This document shows positions 9,124-16,293 of a stretch of DNA of 64,000 nucleotides, piece by piece. The stretch is from Lachnospiraceae bacterium C1.1 (lineage in GTDB: Bacteria > Bacillota > Clostridia > Lachnospirales > Lachnospiraceae), in the NCBI GenBank assembly GCA_030434875.1, contig JAUISW010000001.1, forward strand, positions 2,801,501-2,865,500, written 5' to 3'. Numbering within the stretch: the first letter of the stretch is position 1; each line of letters starts with the position of its first letter. Under the pieces are notes generated by a model. The model worked only from the letters and a program-made list of their open reading frames with translations. It made no database searches and had not been told where the DNA came from. The position numbers and the translations under genes were made by a program.

Positions 9124-9384
9124 ATGAAACGAAAAAATATTCAGAAGAAGGTTGGTGATCTTATGGGTGGACATGTGATAGATTTGCCGGAGTTCAAGAT
9201 TTATGATAATGGAAAAGCAGATGGAATAGCTGAAGGAATACGAATTTTCATCGAAGATAAGCTAGAGGATGGAATTCCGGAAGAAACTATAGTTGAAAAG
9301 CTCAAGAAGAGATATGATCTGCCGGAAGAAAAAGCAAAAGAGTATATCGAACGGTATAGGTCAGCTGTTGAAGTAAATAAATAA
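9124..9384 (+). pseudogene. Rpn/PD-(D/E)XK family protein, C-terminal fragment
   Basis: About 86 codons match the typical C-terminal part of the family whose N-part lies at 10739-11464 on the opposite strand: KKVGDLMGGHVIDLPEF, then GKADGIAEGIRIF and an EETIVEKLKKRY / KAKEYIERY tail. The ATG used as the apparent start is internal to the original protein; no SD precedes it. The frame abuts the inversion breakpoint at ~9120. A terminator follows at 9396. Translation as a separate protein is unlikely but cannot be ruled out. Confidence 0.7.
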
Positions 9385-9395
9385 GAGAACGTTAG

Positions 9396-9440
9396 ACTTC
9401 CGATGTAAGGTATGAAATTTATCTTATGTCGGGAGTTTTT
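9396..9440 (+). terminator. Terminator after rpn C-fragment
   Basis: ACTTCCGATGTAAG and TCTTATGTCGGGAGT pair (with G-U pairs) around GTATGAAATTTA and are followed by T5. Sequence and layout match the terminator of the intact rpn-family gene at 6412. Confidence 0.75.
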
Positions 9441-9461
9441 ATTTTAAGTAATGTTGCAGGG

Positions 9462-9490
9462 AAGGTCATGTATAGTTGCATGGCCTTTTT
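9462..9490 (+). terminator. Second hairpin terminator upstream of the intron
   Basis: AAGGTCATG pairs with CATGGCCTT (one G-U) around TATAGTTG, followed by T5. It is the last recognisable element before the group II intron 5' end. Confidence 0.6.
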
Positions 9491-9532
9491 AGGTGTCTAA
9501 TTATTATTGGGAAACGTTAACAGTGACAGGCA

Positions 9533-10537
9533 GTGCGTCTAGAGAGGACGCTTTAGATAATGGATGGAAACCCCATATGGTAAGGAATTAACCACTCCAC
9601 CATTAGCAAGTCTTGGAGCCGAAGCGGTAACGTTAGGTTTAAGCGTAGTGCGCCAAGATAAGGGCGTACGTTCTAACTGGTGAGAAGCCAGTATGTTAAG
9701 GTCTAGCCAACCAACATTAGCGAGTCTTGGGTGGGCGTTGGAGACGGCGCCTGCCAAGCGTAGACAGCAAGATTGTAGGGTTGGGCAAATACGGCTCCGA
9801 AATGCTAGTCTGGGAAGCTGACGCCTCTACGCTGGCGGAAAGCAACAGAGAGGGTATCGCTAGGGCAAGATATCACCTCTTCCCACGGAGTACTAGTGCC
9901 AATCATGCAAAACATTGTGAACGTACAGTCAACTTGGGAGACCCACATATTCCCATAATGAAGTGGTATGCCGGAACAACCTACGCAGGGGAGAATGGTG
10001 ACGGATATGTGGGAGTCATATAGCTGCATAGTACCTGAGAAGGCGTGAAAAGGAAACTATAAGCGTTGGAGGAAAGGCGGCTACATAAAGTCATATCAAA
10101 AGGGAAACATAGTCTTATACTCAGTGATAGGAGAAACTATGGGAACGCAACTGGAGAGAATATCACAGATGTCAAGAGAAAATCCAGACATGGTCTTTAC
10201 ATCAATATTTCATCTCATCAACAAAGATCTGCTGAAAGCATGCCATACAGACATGGATGGAAAGAAGGCTGTTGGTATTGATGGAGTTACGAAAGAAATT
10301 TATGACAGCGAACTGGATGATAATCTTGACACACTGGTCTATAGACTCAGGAACAAGTCTTACAGGCCAAAGCCGGCAAGAAGAGTAGAAATTCCTAAAG
10401 ACAATGGCAAAACCAGACCTCTCAACATATACTGTTACGAGGATAAACTTGTACAGGATGCATTGAGAAGGGTACTTGAGGCCGTTTTTGAACCATCATT
10501 TTATAACGAAATGATGGGATTTAGACCACATAGGGGA
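9533..10537 (+). mobile_element. Group II intron, 5' part only
   Basis: The segment begins with GTGCG, the conserved 5' end of group II introns, and continues for ~600 nt of base-paired noncoding sequence (the ribozyme 5' domains) before an intron-encoded reverse transcriptase frame at 10139. The copy ends abruptly inside that frame at ~10537, where radical SAM coding sequence begins. The rest of the reverse transcriptase, the maturase region and domains V and VI are absent, so it cannot self-splice. Several apparent ORFs in 9539-10281 are ribozyme sequence read in frame by chance. Confidence 0.85.
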
Positions 10538-10558
10538 TCACGAATGCATGTAATTTAA
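10139..10558 (+). pseudogene. ltrA: Group II intron reverse transcriptase/maturase, N-terminal fragment
   Basis: The start is the ATG 5 nt after AGGAG at 10129-10133. About 133 codons match the N-terminus of LtrA-like proteins: NPDMVFTSIFHLINKDLL, GIDGVTKEIYD, YRPKPARRVEIPK, TRPLNI, EDKLVQDALRRVLEAVFEP and GFRPHRG. The family sequence should continue with CHDAL, but the frame passes into radical SAM sequence and stops 7 codons later at 10558. The YADD catalytic motif, X domain and nuclease domain are missing, so it is nonfunctional. Confidence 0.88.
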
Positions 10559-10732
10559 GATGCTCTAATTGCACAAGGTTTTGTGGGAATCACAAGAAGC
10601 CTTTTTTAATGGACATTGAAACATTCAGAAAGGCTGTTGATTCTTTGAAGGATTTTGATGGTGTTACAGGCATTATCGGAGGTGAGCCCACCCTTCACCC
10701 AGACTTTGAGAATTTTGCGTTATATATGCAGA
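10537..10732 (+). pseudogene. Radical SAM paralog, N-terminal part
   Basis: In the frame starting at 10537 the sequence reads ITNACNLRCSNCTRFCGNHK, then a segment matching FETFKRAVDS of the intact paralog, then GVTGIIGGEPTLHPDFENF and LYMQ. This corresponds to residues ~14-85 of the intact protein at 4747, including the CX3CX2C motif. The first ~13 codons are lost at the junction with the group II intron. The frame ends at the inversion breakpoint, and its continuation lies on the minus strand from 9119. Confidence 0.9.
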
Positions 10733-10738
10733 GTGTAC

Positions 10739-11464
10739 ATACGCAACTCTGTGTGTCAATTTTATGATAACACTAAGTGATATCGCCGACAAGTTGCCGT
10801 TCTCATTTTCCTTATCTAGTCTTGCGCGTATCTTCTTATATTCCTCAAGCAGATTGGAAAGTTCCTGGATGTCTCCATCGATCATATCCAATTTGTTTTC
10901 ATATTTGAATATATAGAATGGGATTAACATATAAAGCCTGTGTTCAAATATTTCATCTATGCTATAATCCCATATCCTTAAGAATGGAACTTTATATGAC
11001 GCAGCATTTCCATCTGGCATTTTTAATTCTATAAGAGCATTCTCTGGAGTGCGTTCAGTTTTTCTTAACAGCAAAAGTCCTGTATTTGGAAAATCAAATA
11101 TGACCTTATATAAGTCTCCCTCAACATCTGTTCTGGCTATCTGTGAATCATACTCGAATATCCTTATAAGAATTGATCCATCATACCTGCTGCTTTCGCA
11201 TTCAATGTGATATTTCTTGATCATTTCATCAAATATGATTTCAAAACTGGAATCAGTTATCTTCTTTTCCATTGATCCATTCTTGTGTTCTATGAATTCT
11301 TCATTTCGTAGTCTTTTGATAATCGCTCTTTTATCATATTTTTCTCCAAATATATGATTTACAAATGGAATCAGCAGATCATCACATTTTGTTTCCATTG
11401 TCCTGAATGCATCATCATACGGTGTCGACGATTCCATAGGGTTCTCTTTCTTTTCTTCTGACAT
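10739..11464 (-). pseudogene. Rpn/PD-(D/E)XK family protein, N-terminal part
   Basis: About 242 codons of a Rpn-like family common in Lachnospiraceae: ESSTPYDDAFRTMETKC near the start, KKITDSSFEIIFDEM, KKYHIECESSRYDGSILIRIFEYDSQIA (the Glu and following region fit a PD-(D/E)XK core) and LIPFYIFKYE. SD GAGGTG lies 6 nt before the ATG. After HRVAY the frame leaves the family and runs 22 meaningless codons across the inversion breakpoint to a stop at 10673. The C-part is at 9124-9384 on the plus strand. It is a different subfamily from the intact gene at 6494. Confidence 0.75.
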
Positions 11465-11745
11465 TTATTCACCTCAAATCTATTTATTTGCACTCAATTC
11501 ATGCTTAGATCAGAGTTGCGAATAGAGCTAGGAAAAGTTTCAAACAATTCTATTACACATCGATTACCTTATGATCATGGGAAAATTGGCGAACGCCGGA
11601 ATCTAATCATGAGTTGAAATGCCTAGATATAATATCATGTTAGATCACCAATGTAAAGTATGAAATTTTCAATGTTCAGAAATCTATATTCAAATTTAAT
11701 CTGTTTTCCTTAAAATTGTTTATAAAATCCATCCGTAAATTTTTA

Positions 11746-12516
11746 TTAACTTATCTTCTTAACATCCTCTGCAAACATTTCAATCTTTCTTTCACATCCA
11801 AACATACTTATTGTTGAATGGATTATTTTACTAGACTGATTTATGTAATCTACTGTAAAGATCCTGTCGCCGTAGACTTCCGGATACATGATCCTGTCAC
11901 CTACATGTATAAGTAGATCAGTATCCAATTGATAACTGTTATCCGCTAATGGCTCTTCTAAATCCTTTTTTCTTTCCTCCAGCCATGGCAGGCGGGGATC
12001 TCCGTCGCCCCATAGTCCAAAATTTATTATTCTTTTCTTTCCAAATATCTCTGCTTCTATAGTTGCATAACGATGTCTATATTCCATCTTTGTTATATAT
12101 TTATAATAATTTTTTAACGGCCCGATAACTTTGTCTATACGATTTGTTTTTGACAGGTGAACATAGCTCACATGCATGACACCATCATCAAGAATGCTTT
12201 TCAAGAATTCTTCATCTTCTTTACCAATCGGTATAAAGGTTTTCTCAGACTCTTTATTTTCTCTGCTTCCAAGTATCTCCGTAAAATAGGGAATTCTTTT
12301 CAAAGCTTTATCTACTTCCATTGGATTGTCGGTATCTATCAAAATATATCCCGGCAAAAGCCGACATAACATGATCAGACACTTTTCTTTTCTCCGCCTG
12401 ACACTTTCATAAACTGGAATGATACAATCCCTGTAATATTCTTTCTCAAGCCTGCTTTCTATCATAGACTTCAATTTCTGCTCATCACCACTTTTTACTC
12501 TTATCACATACCACAT
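11746..12516 (-). CDS. loaP: LoaP-type NusG paralog (transcription antiterminator)
   Basis: The protein has 256 aa from an ATG with GGGAG 5 nt upstream; in-frame ATGs further upstream would add a poorly conserved extension. The start MWYVIRVKSGDEQKLKSMI and the LLPGYILIDTD segment fit a NusG N-terminal (NGN) domain; the C-terminal ~60 residues, from HVGDRIMYPEVYGD on, fit a KOW-like domain. LoaP proteins are specialised NusG paralogs in Firmicutes that promote elongation through long polysaccharide or natural-product operons. Location at the head of the minus-strand glycan genes supports that role here. Whether it acts on the genes at 1-9 kb is inference, because the rearranged segment lies between. 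Confidence 0.82.
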   Translation of the reverse strand: MWYVIRVKSGDEQKLKSMIESRLEKEYYRDCIIPVYESVRRRKEKCLIMLCRLLPGYILIDTDNPMEVDKALKRIPYFTEILGSRENKESEKTFIPIGKEDEEFLKSILDDGVMHVSYVHLSKTNRIDKVIGPLKNYYKYITKMEYRHRYATIEAEIFGKKRIINFGLWGDGDPRLPWLEERKKDLEEPLADNSYQLDTDLLIHVGDRIMYPEVYGDRIFTVDYINQSSKIIHSTISMFGCERKIEMFAEDVKKIS

Positions 12517-12671
12517 ATTTTCTCCCTTTTTTAGCAAGCTTCGCCACTCCGCATATCCAATGATATGCAGCTTTTCTACATACAATATGACCACACTTTT
12601 GCAGCATCGGTACTCACCCCATACCTGCATCTAATGTTTATTAACAGAATCGAATAAAAAGCAATCTATTT

Positions 12672-12716
12672 TTTCGTAGATTAAGTCAATCTACGAAATA
12701 TTCGCAAATTTGACAA
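12672..12716 (-). promoter_or_regulatory. Promoter of loaP with overlapping operator-like dyad
   Basis: On the minus strand, TTGTCA (12716-12711) and TAGATT (12693-12688) are 17 nt apart. The -10 box lies inside the perfect 11-bp dyad TTTCGTAGATT-N5-AATCTACGAAA (12672-12698), which would cover the start region like a repressor operator. The predicted 5' leader is ~165 nt and holds a GCATATC/GATATGC hairpin at 12551-12568. Confidence 0.55.
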
Positions 12717-12721
12717 GGCCT

Positions 12722-12780
12722 AAAGGGCTCTTTTTTTTTTGCAAAAAATACAGAGCCTTTGCCCAAAAGGCATTGGCTCT
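12722..12780. terminator. Overlapping hairpins with T- and A-runs
   Basis: AGAGCCTTT at 12752-12760 can pair either with AAAGGGCTCT (12722-12731, beside T10) or, through AGAGCC, with GGCTCT at 12775-12780 (inner GCC/GGC). Read on the minus strand, the second hairpin is followed by GTATTTTTTGC and looks like a terminator insulating loaP from upstream transcription. The two folds exclude each other. Confidence 0.55.
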
Positions 12781-12817
12781 ATATGCTTCATTGAATCTTA
12801 TAGTCAGCGAATATAAT

Positions 12818-12873
12818 TTGACAAACTAATTAAAACTAATTAAAATTCCAATAACTAATTAAAACTAATTAAT
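12818..12873 (+). promoter_or_regulatory. Consensus-like promoter with 20-bp direct repeats
   Basis: TTGACA (12818-12823) and TAAAAT (12841-12846) are exactly 17 nt apart. The spacer and -10 region contain a 20-bp direct repeat AACTAATTAAAACTAATTAA, present at 12824-12843 and again at 12853-12872 (29-bp period), resembling paired regulator sites. It drives the ATPase remnant at 12915. Confidence 0.55.
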
Positions 12874-12914
12874 TCTTAAAGAACTAATTGACAATAATTA
12901 AAGGATGGTTAACT

Positions 12915-13046
12915 ATGAGCAATCCATACAGCCTGACATTTGGAAAAATCCCATACGAATTAGTATCCAGAGATGCTGAAATTCTGGAAATGATAGATAA
13001 TTTCAGAGTATTTGCAAGTTCATACCAGATGATGCTTATTGAGGAT
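12915..13046 (+). pseudogene. Remnant of an AAA-type ATP-binding protein, N-terminus only
   Basis: The frame starts MSNPYSLTFGKIPYELVSRD and continues to a region ending MMLIED. This resembles the first ~45 residues of a family of single-domain ATPases of Firmicutes that begin NPFSLTFGKEP and then carry a GVRGSGKT P-loop. Here the P-loop and all later domains are missing; the frame runs straight into the terminator of the gtrB-like gene and stops at 13190. AAGGATGG is a weak SD 5-8 nt upstream. The identification rests on a short motif from memory. Confidence 0.45.
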
Positions 13047-13062
13047 CTTCCGATCAATTTGC

Positions 13063-13105
13063 AAAAAACCCGTCCTGATCATTATCCGATCTGGACGGGT
13101 TTTTT
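13063..13105 (-). terminator. Bidirectional terminator of the gtrB-like gene
   Basis: AAAAAACCCGTCC and GGACGGGTTTTTT form a perfect 13-bp stem around a 17-nt loop. T-runs are present on both strands; it lies just after the stop codon of the glycosyltransferase at 13119. Confidence 0.85.
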
Positions 13106-13118
13106 AATTCTATATAAT

Positions 13119-14057
13119 TTATTTTTCCTCGCAATTGGTCTGCGATACGATATATATCGGTCTTCTCTTGGTTTCGAGATAGGTCTTTGAAAGATAAAGT
13201 CCGAGTATTCCCATGCAAAGGAGCTGGATTCCGGCTATGAAAACTACGATGGTCACTGTTGAAGCCCAGCCTGCAACAGGATCTCCGAAATAGAGCCTTC
13301 TTGCAATGATGAATATCATTGATATTATCGATACAAAGAAGCAAATGCAGCCAATGAGTGACGAAAGGGTCAGCGGGAATGTTGAGAATGCAACTATTCC
13401 TTCAAGGCTGTACTTAAAGAGCTTCCAGAATGACCATTTTGTCTCGCCTGCAACTCTTTCTACATTTTCGTATTCCAGCCATTTGGTCTTAAATCCGACC
13501 CAGCCGAAAAGTCCTTTCGAAAAGCGGTTGTATTCACTCATATCAAGCAGTGCATTTACAAATTTTCTGCTCATGAGACGGTAATCTCTTGCACCATCTA
13601 CCATGTCTGCCTGCGAAATATGATTCATTATCTTATAAAACATTCTTGCGAAGAATGAACGTATCGGGGGTTCACCTTTTCTTGTGACCCTGCGGGTTGC
13701 GACTGAATCGTAGCCCTGGTTTTTCACGACATCGTACATCTCCGGAAGGAGTGACGGCGGATCCTGCAGATCTGCGTCCATCATTACCACGTAATCTCCG
13801 GTGGAATTTTTAAGACCTGCGTATATGGCGCCTTCTTTTCCAAAATTTCTCGAGAATGATATATATCTGACTCTCGCATCTTTTTCTGCAAGTTCTTTCA
13901 TTTCCTTAAGCGAATCATCTTTTGAGCCGTCATCAACAAAAATAAGCTCAAATTCGACATCTTTCATTTCTGCTGTCGATTTAATAAATTCTTCATAAAA
14001 AAGCGGTATACTTTCCTGCTCGTTATAACAGGGTACTATTGCTGAAATCTTATCCAT
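13119..14057 (-). CDS. Polyprenyl-phosphate glycosyltransferase, GtrB/YkcC-like
   Basis: The protein has 312 aa. It starts ISAIVPCYNEQESIPLFYEE, has VDDGSKDDS and the metal-binding MDADLQDPP, and ends with two membrane segments (residues ~228-255, FPLTLSSLIGCICFFVSII, and ~263-290). This is the GtrB/CsbB/DPM1-like group that moves a sugar from a nucleotide donor to undecaprenyl phosphate at the inner face of the membrane, for glycan or teichoic acid decoration. No flippase or GtrA-like gene is adjacent. It has its own terminator, so it is probably monocistronic. Confidence 0.88.
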   Translation of the reverse strand: MDKISAIVPCYNEQESIPLFYEEFIKSTAEMKDVEFELIFVDDGSKDDSLKEMKELAEKDARVRYISFSRNFGKEGAIYAGLKNSTGDYVVMMDADLQDPPSLLPEMYDVVKNQGYDSVATRRVTRKGEPPIRSFFARMFYKIMNHISQADMVDGARDYRLMSRKFVNALLDMSEYNRFSKGLFGWVGFKTKWLEYENVERVAGETKWSFWKLFKYSLEGIVAFSTFPLTLSSLIGCICFFVSIISMIFIIARRLYFGDPVAGWASTVTIVVFIAGIQLLCMGILGLYLSKTYLETKRRPIYIVSQTNCEEK

Positions 14058-14175
14058 CTTCTTCTAACTCTCCACTATTACAGCATATCACAAACATCAT
14101 TCATAATAACACGAATAAAGTAAATCTTCAATTAGTCTAAGTCGCTAATTTTATACAATTTAGCCTATTATTACA

Positions 14176-14184
14176 TGTTATAAT
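14176..14184 (+). promoter_or_regulatory. Extended -10 promoter of dfx
   Basis: TGTTATAAT is an extended -10 (TGnTATAAT) about 50 nt before the desulfoferrodoxin start; no good -35 is seen, as usual for extended -10 promoters. Confidence 0.5.
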
Positions 14185-14234
14185 CTAAAGGTAGTTGTAT
14201 GCTTGTTATTCTTTAATGAACAGGAGGATTTCTT

Positions 14235-14618
14235 ATGGGCAAAATGATATTCTGCCGTTGTCAGAAATGCGGCAACTTCGTAACCTTTATTGGCGACAAA
14301 ACAGCCTGTACACCCAAGTGCTGCGGCGAAGAAATGAAGATTCTAAAGGCCAATTCTACCGATGGTGCTAATGAGAAGCATGTTCCCGATGTTAAGATCG
14401 ACGGCGACAAGGTCTGTGTACAGGTGGGCTCTGTTATGCATCCCGCCCTTGCAGAGCATCATATTGTTTTCATATGCCTCGAAACAGAAAACGGATGCCA
14501 GATGCACTATATTACCCCCGGCGACGAGCCTAAGACTGAATTTCTCCTGAATGGCGAGAAAGCCGTTGCTGTTTATGAATATTGCAACCTCCACGGTCTT
14601 TGGGTTAAGGAGCTTTAA
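14235..14618 (+). CDS. dfx: Desulfoferrodoxin / superoxide reductase
   Basis: The protein has 127 aa. The N-terminal ~35 residues hold CRCQKCG and CTPKCCGEEM, a rubredoxin-like centre I site. The C-terminal domain holds the centre II ligands of superoxide reductases: KHVP, MHPALAEHHI and the final CNLHG. The enzyme reduces superoxide to hydrogen peroxide without making O2, which suits a strict anaerobe. SD AGGAGG lies about 8 nt upstream of the ATG. A terminator of its own was not seen; the IS91 element at 14639 starts 21 nt after the stop and brings a terminator-like end that may serve. Confidence 0.92.
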   Translation: MGKMIFCRCQKCGNFVTFIGDKTACTPKCCGEEMKILKANSTDGANEKHVPDVKIDGDKVCVQVGSVMHPALAEHHIVFICLETENGCQMHYITPGDEPKTEFLLNGEKAVAVYEYCNLHGLWVKEL

Positions 14619-14642
14619 GCAATAAATTCAATCATTATAAAA

Positions 14643-14702
14643 AAGTGCCTTCGGCACTTCAACTCCCCTGCCCCTCACTCATGAGGGGTGGGGTTTTCTT
14701 TT
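14643..14702 (+). terminator. IS91 copy 1 left-end hairpin plus terminator-like stem
   Basis: AAGTGCC-TTC-GGCACTT (14643-14659) is followed by CCCC-N2-CCCCTCA-N4-TGAGGGG-N-GGGG and TTTTCTTTT (14665-14702). It would stop read-through from upstream genes into the transposase, and may also be the replication end of the element. Confidence 0.65.
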
Positions 14703-14728
14703 GCTCCATTTTCATTCATAATAGTTAT

Positions 14729-15877
14729 ATGAACATACTGCAAAAAATCTTTACCGACTACTATGAAACAATTATTTTCACAATGAAACCTCGCTCATCT
14801 GTCATTGAAAACATCGACAAGATGATTAATTGTGGCAATCCAGACTTTGGTGGTGCCATGTATGGATGCCCGGATTGCGGAAAACTTAAATTTGTTCCCT
14901 TTCGCTGTCACAGCCGCTTTTGTCCTTCATGCGGAAATAAGTATTCCATGGAACGCACCACTAACATGTCCTTCAAGCTGATTAAGGTCAATCATAGACA
15001 TTGCGTTTTTACCATTGCCGAAGATCTAAGGATTTACTTTTTACAGGATCGTTCTTTACTTAACTGCCTGTTTCATGCTGTTAACAGTGTTATTTCCCAT
15101 ATGTTCCGCAAAATAAATAAATCAAAAAATTTCACTCCCGGTTTTATCATGGTCCTGCACACTTTCGGACGTGATCTAAAATGGAATCCGCATATTCACT
15201 GTCTAATATCTGAAGGCGGTTACAGTGACAACGGCGAATGGCGAAACGTAACTCATTTTAATTACAAGCTTCTTCGCAGTTCATTTCAAACTGCACTTTT
15301 AAATGAATTAGAACCTTATCTTGGCTCTTCCTTTAAGAAAGTCAAAGCTGCCTGTTATGACAAAAATAAACAGGGCTTCTATGTTTATGCCAAGCCCAAC
15401 AAATGCAACCCTACCACCGTAATTAAATACATTGGACGTTACCTTGGCAGACCCGTCATTGCAACTTCACGTATTGACAAATATGACGGTGATTATGTCA
15501 CTTTCCACTACAACCGCCACGAAGATGACAAATATGTAGAAGAAACCATCCCTGCAACCGAGTTCATTGAACGTCTGATACGGCATATACCTGAAAAACA
15601 CTTTAAGATGATACGTTATGGTGGTATTTATGCCCGTCACAGAGACATTGACAAAAATCTTAACCGCGCCATTTCAAAAGAAAAGCACTCATTTCTTCGT
15701 GGCTTCAATAAATGGCGTACTGCACAGCTTTCCGCGTTCGGATATGATCCTCTAAAATGCGATTGCGGTTCAACAATGCTGTTCCTGGAACTATATTTTA
15801 ATCATAAGCGCGTTTCTCTTGAAGAACTATACGAGAAAGCCATGTCCAAGTCTCGTGGATTGCGTTCATCTGCATAA
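14729..15877 (+). CDS. IS91-family transposase (HUH, Y2)
   Basis: The protein has 382 aa. An N-terminal zinc-binding segment CPDCGKLKFVPFRC ... RFCPSCG is followed by the HUH motif (NPHIHCL, preceded by HTFGRDLKW) and two tyrosines three residues apart in KYIGRYLGRP, the Y2 signature of rolling-circle transposases. The C-terminal third carries a second CDCG. An in-frame upstream extension exists in this copy only; copy 2 has one extra G in the left-end stem that breaks it, so the ATG at 14729 is the likely start. No clear SD is seen. All catalytic motifs look intact. Confidence 0.93.
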   Translation: MNILQKIFTDYYETIIFTMKPRSSVIENIDKMINCGNPDFGGAMYGCPDCGKLKFVPFRCHSRFCPSCGNKYSMERTTNMSFKLIKVNHRHCVFTIAEDLRIYFLQDRSLLNCLFHAVNSVISHMFRKINKSKNFTPGFIMVLHTFGRDLKWNPHIHCLISEGGYSDNGEWRNVTHFNYKLLRSSFQTALLNELEPYLGSSFKKVKAACYDKNKQGFYVYAKPNKCNPTTVIKYIGRYLGRPVIATSRIDKYDGDYVTFHYNRHEDDKYVEETIPATEFIERLIRHIPEKHFKMIRYGGIYARHRDIDKNLNRAISKEKHSFLRGFNKWRTAQLSAFGYDPLKCDCGSTMLFLELYFNHKRVSLEELYEKAMSKSRGLRSSA

Positions 15878-15927
15878 CTTTATTAATCCGACTATACTTG
15901 GTATAATCCTTTCAGGAGGATACCAAC

Positions 15928-16101
15928 ATGAAACAAAACATTGAGAAACTGCGCAAAAAGTACATGGATAACCCACCAGAAGGTTTTTCTCCCAAGGACA
16001 TTCGCAATATGAGCGAGGATGAACTTTTGGATTTGGATTATTTCTTAAATGATGACGAACTTGATGACGATTTTGGAGAAGATGGTTTCTACATCTTTTA
16101 A
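15928..16101 (+). CDS. Small acidic IS91-associated protein (57 aa), copy 1
   Basis: This short frame lies 50 nt after the transposase stop, inside the element, with a strong SD CAGGAGG 7-8 nt before the ATG. It starts MKQNIEKLRKKYMDNPPEG and ends in a very acidic stretch (DDELDDDFGEDGFYIF). The second IS copy encodes the same 57 residues with three replacements, while most nucleotide changes are silent. I do not recognise a family. It could be a transposition cofactor, DNA-mimic or regulator. It is missed by annotators that drop ORFs under ~60 aa. Confidence 0.75.
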   Translation: MKQNIEKLRKKYMDNPPEGFSPKDIRNMSEDELLDLDYFLNDDELDDDFGEDGFYIF

Positions 16102-16159
16102 TTTCCATACCGTCTGTTTGTCATGCATTCCTTCATTATTCATTTCAATTTAATGTCCG

Positions 16160-16169
16160 AACGTACGTT
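16160..16169. repeat. Right-end palindrome of IS91 copy 1
   Basis: AACGTACGTT is a perfect 10-bp palindrome, 45 bp before the element end and followed by AGGATT. In copy 2 the same site reads AACATATGTT: two symmetric changes that keep the dyad. Confidence 0.6.
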
Positions 16170-16217
16170 AGGATTTGTTGTCCAAAAAATTGGAATTTCC
16201 TATAAAGTAAAAAAGAA

Positions 16218-16278
16218 CGCATAATAAAAGACCCTTATGAAGATTTACCACTATCTTCATAAGGGTCTTTTTTATGCG
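16218..16278 (-). terminator. Long bidirectional terminator of the chemotaxis receptor gene
   Basis: CGCATAATAAAAGACCCTTA... (16218-16244) pairs with 16253-16278 over ~26 bp with one bulge around an 8-nt loop; T-runs occur on both strands. It directly abuts the right end of IS91 copy 1. Confidence 0.85.
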
Positions 16279-16293
16279 TCAGCTGCGCCGGAT

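Larger units (their letters stand above)
9120..10738. other. Inverted segment (~1.6 kb) with gene-splitting breakpoints
   Basis: Both ends split the same two genes reciprocally. At the left end the minus-strand radical SAM C-part meets the plus-strand rpn C-part. At the right end the plus-strand radical SAM N-part meets the minus-strand rpn N-part. Flipping 9120-10738 joins rpn N to rpn C and radical SAM N to C in frame order. Breakpoints are defined to within a few bases, and no long inverted repeat is seen at them. Confidence 0.85.
14639..16214 (+). mobile_element. IS91-family insertion sequence, copy 1 (1,576 bp)
   Basis: Ends were set by comparison with the second copy at 18746-20321, of identical length. 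The shared sequence starts at AAAAAAGTGCC and ends at a run of six A (16209-16214). It has no terminal inverted repeats and no target duplication, as expected for HUH (Y2) elements. Right flank is GAAC, in line with the known GAAC preference of IS91. It contains a left-end hairpin/terminator, a transposase, a 57-aa acidic ORF and a right-end palindrome. Confidence 0.88.

Noticed and set aside
9539..10281. Several overlapping ORFs of 70-100 codons on both strands
   Set aside because: They lie in the group II intron ribozyme region, have no consistent SD and overlap each other; RNA structure explains the open frames.
9120..10738. Site-specific invertible promoter or shufflon
   Set aside because: No long inverted repeats at the breakpoints and no invertase gene next to them; a scar is more likely, though phase variation is not fully excluded.
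14645..14728. N-terminal extension of the IS91 copy 1 transposase
   Set aside because: The extension covers the left-end hairpins and is out of frame in copy 2 because of one extra G.
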